Source: Pedobacter sp. FW305-3-2-15-E-R2A2 (GTDB lineage Bacteria; Bacteroidota; Bacteroidia; Sphingobacteriales; Sphingobacteriaceae). From it: a DNA stretch of 64,000 nucleotides. Both the position numbers and the translations under genes were made by a program. This document shows, one piece after another, positions 60,763 to 64,000 of the stretch; positions within the stretch are counted from its first letter, which is position 1, and each line of letters opens with the position of its first letter. The DNA lies in assembly GCF_038446955.1 (NCBI RefSeq), contig NZ_CP151803.1, positions 6,014,001-6,078,000 of the forward strand. The letters are read 5' to 3'. The notes under the pieces are model-generated. The model was not told where the DNA came from, did no database searches, and saw only the letters and a program-made list of their open reading frames with translations.

Positions 60763-62095
60763 AAGGAAAAGAAATCCCTTTAATCTTTCTGAAAAGCTCT
60801 ACTGCATAGATATCGGTCATCCCGGATATGAAGTCCAGTACGCTTTGAATTTTAGAATAAGCATCTGTTTCTTTGGTCAGGAACTGTTTGGGAATTAGTT
60901 CTACCAGTTTTTTGTGGTATTTCGACTCATTTAGCAAATACGCAGGAATAAACTCTTCCAGCAAACCACCCATTACCTGGTAACCTGCCACCTCTATCTG
61001 TACCACAGAAGAATAGTTATAGATCTTTTTATAAGAAATCCTTTCAATCTCTTTCATTACAGAAAGGAAAGGTTCGTCAATTGCATCCATCAGGCTGATG
61101 TTGAAATCACCATTCAGGATTGCTTCCTGTTCTTTAAAAAATACGGTAGAGCATTGCCAGATTAGGGTACTGATAGACTTTGCCCTCATCAGGGTAATTT
61201 TGGCATCATTGTCTTCCATTTCCGCCAATCTTGCAGGCAATTTAGGATCATTACACAAAGGCAATAACAAGGTTTGCACCTCTTCATAAGAAAGTATCTT
61301 CAGGCGATGTGCATCTTCCAGGTCAATGATATTATAGCAAATATCATCCGCAGCTTCCACCAGGTAAACCAATGGATGACGTTTGTAGACCAGAGGTTCG
61401 TCCTGAACCTTAATCAGGTCCATTTCTATTGCAATCTTCTCAAAACCACTTTCCTCCGACTGGAAGAATCCATATTTCTTGGTATAAATGTTCTTTTTGT
61501 TGTGTCCGGCAAGTGAAGCACAAGGGTATTTCGCAATAGAAGCCAATGTAGCATAAGTTAAGGCAAAACCTCCTGTCCCCTTTCCGGCAAACTGATGGGT
61601 TAGGATTCTCAAGGCATTTGCATTTCCTTCAAAATGAATCAGGTCTTCCCATTGTCCGGGAGTTACCTGTGATTCGTACTGACGGCCATCACCATCGGTA
61701 AAGTAATGAGAGATTGCCGATTCTCCGGAATGTCCGAAAGCAGGGTTTCCAAGATCATGTGCCAGGCAGGCAGAGGCAATAATGTTTCCTATCTCACAAA
61801 GTAAAGGACAAGTCTCATCGATATTTGCATCACTTTCCTTGATCTTATTGTAAAAGATCGTCCCCAATGAACGGCCAACACTAGCTACTTCTAAGCTATG
61901 GGTTAAGCGGTTATGAACAAACACACTTCCCGGCAAAGGAAATACCTGCGTTTTATTTTGCAGTCTCCTAAACGGTGAAGAGAAAATGATCCTGTCGTAA
62001 TCCCTTTGAAACTCTGACCTCGCTTCTTTCTGATTCCCTGCAAACCTATCCTCATTCCCCCAGCGTTTCGCCGATAGTAACTTTTCCCAATTCAT
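60752..62095 (-). CDS. dgt: Deoxyguanosinetriphosphate triphosphohydrolase (dGTPase)
   Basis: A 447-residue HD-domain nucleotide hydrolase. The open frame reaches 62191, but ATG 62095 (MNWEKLLSAKRWGNEDR) is the family start. Key features are the dNTP-site segment SSPFRRLQNKTQVFPL, the metal His of RLTHSLEVASVGRS, and the HD pair in ACLAHDLGNPAFGHSGE. It cleaves dGTP to deoxyguanosine and triphosphate and helps control dNTP pools. It stands alone on the minus strand. A 143-base gap separates it from the divergent OmpA-type gene. Confidence 0.93.
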   Translation of the reverse strand: MNWEKLLSAKRWGNEDRFAGNQKEARSEFQRDYDRIIFSSPFRRLQNKTQVFPLPGSVFVHNRLTHSLEVASVGRSLGTIFYNKIKESDANIDETCPLLCEIGNIIASACLAHDLGNPAFGHSGESAISHYFTDGDGRQYESQVTPGQWEDLIHFEGNANALRILTHQFAGKGTGGFALTYATLASIAKYPCASLAGHNKKNIYTKKYGFFQSEESGFEKIAIEMDLIKVQDEPLVYKRHPLVYLVEAADDICYNIIDLEDAHRLKILSYEEVQTLLLPLCNDPKLPARLAEMEDNDAKITLMRAKSISTLIWQCSTVFFKEQEAILNGDFNISLMDAIDEPFLSVMKEIERISYKKIYNYSSVVQIEVAGYQVMGGLLEEFIPAYLLNESKYHKKLVELIPKQFLTKETDAYSKIQSVLDFISGMTDIYAVELFRKIKGISFPSMS

Positions 62096-62238
62096 ATAAT
62101 GGCTTAAAATTTTTGGCCGCAATATACAAATCTCTTGTTTGCGGATCCAATAGAATGCAAAAAGCCACCGTAAGGGATTCGTGACGATCACCGCATTTCA
62201 TTTTGACATTGTTATATTTACGCTCAATTTAATTTCCA

Positions 62239-62757
62239 ATGACACACACAACGAAACTAGTTTTAGCACTATTGCTTACCGTGACCCTTTCCTGCAAAAC
62301 AAAAAAAGCAGTGGTTACCACACCAACACCTGTAGAGAAAACAACTGATACAGAGCTGGATAAAATCAAAAAAGACTTACCACAGGATCAGGTAGAAAGA
62401 ACAGAAGCGGGCATTAAGTTCACCTTTAGCTCAGAGATCTTATTCCCTACCAACTCTTCTATATTAAATCAGGAGTCTAAAAAGAGAATTACGGATGTTG
62501 CTAAAGTCATCGGACAAAAAGACAAATCAAGAGCCATTCTTATTGAGGGGCATTCTGATAAAACCGGAGAGGCAAAATACAATCAATGGCTTTCTGAGAA
62601 ACGTGCAGTTTCCGTTAAAACCTATCTGGTTAGCCTTGGAATCAATGCAGACAGAATTACAACTGCGGGTCTTGGCGACAGCAAACCGATCGATGACAAC
62701 AAAACCAAAGAAGGCAGATTAAAAAACAGACGAGTGGAAATCACCCTGTTAAAATAA
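62239..62757 (+). CDS. OmpA-family peptidoglycan-binding lipoprotein
   Basis: A 172-residue lipoprotein with the lipobox VTLSC (Cys about 19), a short linker rich in Thr, Pro and Lys, and a C-terminal OmpA-like domain. The domain has FTFSSEILFPTNSS, the IEGHSDKTGEAKYNQWLSEKRA motif and RRVEITLLK, including the conserved Asp and Arg that hold diaminopimelate in peptidoglycan. It anchors the outer membrane to the wall. It ends at a good terminator. Confidence 0.92.
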   Translation: MTHTTKLVLALLLTVTLSCKTKKAVVTTPTPVEKTTDTELDKIKKDLPQDQVERTEAGIKFTFSSEILFPTNSSILNQESKKRITDVAKVIGQKDKSRAILIEGHSDKTGEAKYNQWLSEKRAVSVKTYLVSLGINADRITTAGLGDSKPIDDNKTKEGRLKNRRVEITLLK

Positions 62758-62790
62758 ATTAAAAGGAAAACTCATTACCGACTTTCCGGA

Positions 62791-62825
62791 AAGGGCTGTT
62801 TTTAGAAATAAAGACAGCCCTTTTT
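62791..62825 (+). terminator. Rho-independent terminator of the OmpA-type gene
   Basis: GGGCTGT (62793-62799) pairs with ACAGCCC (62814-62820), flanked by A and T runs, and is followed by TTTTTC. It lies 35 bases past the stop codon at 62757. Confidence 0.8.
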
Positions 62826-62880
62826 CTATACCCTTACTTTTAATTCCTGAATCCTTAAGTTTACAAGAATTAACAGTGGT

Positions 62881-62934
62881 TTTTCAATTTTCAAACGTTT
62901 TGTTAAAACATTTGGAAAATTGAAAATATGTTTA
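62881..62934 (+). promoter_or_regulatory. TetR operator candidate and promoter
   Basis: TTTTCAATTTTC (62881-62892) and GAAAATTGAAAA (62915-62926) are perfect 12-bp arms. Between them the sequence continues as a weaker palindrome centred on GTTTTGTTAAAAC. TATGTTTA (62927-62934), one base from the TAnnTTTG box, follows at once. The TetR-type gene starts at 62953, so autorepression is likely. Confidence 0.6.
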
Positions 62935-62952
62935 TAGTTTTAAGGAAGGGAT

Positions 62953-63555
62953 ATGAGTAAAAAAGAACTGGTAAAGGAAAAGATAGGAAGATCAGCCATG
63001 CAGTGTTTTGCAAAGTTTGGTCTTGATAAAACTACCCTTGATGACATTGCCCAGGCCGTTGGCCTGAATAAAGCATCGTTATACTATTACTATAAGAATA
63101 AGGAAGACATATTTATCGAGGTGGCGCTCAAAGAAGGCGAAGATTTTATCAATTCCCTTCAGGAAACCACCTTGCTTAAAGAGGGAATAGAAAACAGGAC
63201 TGCATTTTATCTGGAGTCGAGGTTCAATTATTATAAAAACGTGCTCAATATGAACCGGGTGTCCGTAGATACCCTGAACAAGATTCTGCCTCGTTTTTTT
63301 GAATTGTACAATGCACTGATGAAAAGGGAGAAAATCTTCTTAACACAGCTGCTGGAAAAAGCGGCAAAGGAGGAAAACCTGATGATGACTGATCCGGAAA
63401 ATACGGCATCCGTGCTCATCAACCTTACAGATGCTTTAAAACATAGTGTAGAACAGCAGGCGATCCTGAAAGGGGAAACTGAAATTGATTACACACAAAG
63501 TCTTCAGGACATTAAATTTTTGGTGTCACTGATCTTTACAGGAATAAGAAAATAG
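62953..63555 (+). CDS. TetR-family transcriptional regulator
   Basis: A 200-residue regulator with the TetR N-terminal helix-turn-helix (SAMQCFAKFGLDKTTLDDIAQAVGLNKASLYYYYKNKEDIF). The C-terminal all-helical region (about 55-200) forms the ligand-binding and dimer domain. An AAGGAAGGG sequence lies just upstream of the ATG. The gene lies 87 bases before a TonB-dependent receptor gene on the same strand, so it may control import of an unknown compound as well as itself. Confidence 0.93.
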   Translation: MSKKELVKEKIGRSAMQCFAKFGLDKTTLDDIAQAVGLNKASLYYYYKNKEDIFIEVALKEGEDFINSLQETTLLKEGIENRTAFYLESRFNYYKNVLNMNRVSVDTLNKILPRFFELYNALMKREKIFLTQLLEKAAKEENLMMTDPENTASVLINLTDALKHSVEQQAILKGETEIDYTQSLQDIKFLVSLIFTGIRK

Positions 63556-63642
63556 CGGTACTCTCGTAGTTTCATGACGGTTAAAGGGGTTTAAGCTATT
63601 TTATTATTTAAAATTTTGTTGCCAACCTAAACCAAACCAAAT

Positions 63643-64000
63643 ATGAACAAAGTCATGTTACTTAGCCTGATTCTTTATTTCTGTATGCCCGATTCCCTCA
63701 GGGCGCAAAATCTAATCAAAGGAAACATTAAGAACAACGCCACGCAGGAAGCTGCATACGCGGTCTCCGTAAAGGTAAAAAACGGGACAGAAGGCACTTA
63801 CTCTGATGACCGCGGCAGGTTTCAGTTGAAAACATCAAAGAAACTCCCGCTTACCCTGATCATTTCCTCCATCGGCTACGAATCTAAAGAAGTAGCGGTT
63901 CAAAGTTTTTCCGGCATCCTGGAAATCGGATTAGAACCCGCATCTGTACTTGGACAGGAAGTGGTCGTGTCTGCCAGCAGGACGGTACAAAAAAAGCTGG
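63643..64000 (+). CDS. TonB-dependent receptor, N-terminal part (runs off window)
   Basis: ATG at 63643 opens a frame that continues to the right edge, about 119 residues. A signal peptide (MNKVMLLSLILYFCMPDSLRAQ) is followed by a carboxypeptidase-like domain (LIKGNIKNNATQEAAYAVSVKV, DDRGRFQL, ISSIGYESKEVAV). A segment EVVVSASRTVQKK follows, like the start of a TonB-dependent receptor plug. The rest lies beyond the window. The TetR gene lies just upstream. Confidence 0.8.
   Translation, partial: MNKVMLLSLILYFCMPDSLRAQNLIKGNIKNNATQEAAYAVSVKVKNGTEGTYSDDRGRFQLKTSKKLPLTLIISSIGYESKEVAVQSFSGILEIGLEPASVLGQEVVVSASRTVQKKL

Noticed and set aside
1..64000. tRNA, rRNA and insertion-sequence genes
   Set aside because: I found no cloverleaf-like sequence ending in CCA, no rRNA segments and no transposase or integrase frames.

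Overview
The window looks like chromosomal DNA of a Bacteroidota bacterium of the Sphingobacteriaceae, most like Pedobacter. Reasons: low-to-moderate GC with AT-rich intergenic DNA; several TonB-dependent receptors with carboxypeptidase-like N-terminal domains; an ECF sigma / FecR / STN-receptor trio; many lipoproteins; secreted proteins whose signal peptides end in AQ; DUF6266, DUF4468 and 7TMR-DISM kinase families; and promoter boxes of the TAnnTTTG type. The genus is an inference. I see no rRNA, tRNA, insertion sequence or CRISPR array.

Layout. 1-3062 (-) is the N-terminal part of a huge GEVED/DUF11 surface protein that runs off the left edge. 3573-13382 is mostly housekeeping and small unknown genes: a single-repeat DUF1456 protein, a DbpA-like RNA helicase, a YkuK-type RNase-H-like protein, an OmpL-like porin with the ammonium transporter Amt, a YhcC-type radical SAM protein, and an ArsR regulator with its AHSA1 partner. 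13452-30741 (-) is a 17-kb locus. An ECF sigma factor and FecR anti-sigma factor precede eight tightly packed genes: an STN-type TonB receptor, five lipoproteins (three with paired fasciclin domains), an Oar-like TonB receptor, and a TIG/NHL lipoprotein. No SusD homologue is present.

32222-33231 (+) holds an orphan ParA plus a small ribbon-helix-helix-like partner. Copies of GATATATTGATAT flank the pair, and one sits in the loop of its terminator. Facing it, 33654-42395 (-) is a four-gene TOMM (azol(in)e-type RiPP) cluster: an FHA protein, a kinase/degenerate cyclase/AAA/TPR protein, a methyltransferase fused to a cyclodehydratase-YcaO, and a 305-residue precursor with a nitrile-hydratase-like leader and a C-terminal TCP. 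This is the most unusual biosynthetic content of the window.

42654-47866 (-) has two tandem secreted metallophosphoesterases and a TonB receptor, possibly a phosphoester-scavenging set. 48197-51223 (-) is a 7TMR-DISM histidine kinase, a LuxR-type response regulator and a leucine-rich-repeat protein with overlapping genes. 51357-63555 holds a thioredoxin-like protein, several unknowns, the AMPylase SelO, a divergent HxlR/MFS pair, a DUF6266 protein with an unusual C-terminal extension, dGTPase, an OmpA-type lipoprotein and a TetR regulator. The start of another TonB-dependent receptor closes the window at 63643-64000.

Non-coding structure is rich. It includes a four-arm REP-like hairpin of GTTTTGGCG units (55382-55481) with a relative at 57515-57558, a 22-bp-arm palindrome that contains both stop codons of a convergent pair (54725-54769), a terminator-like hairpin in the leader of amt, and several dyads that look like operators.
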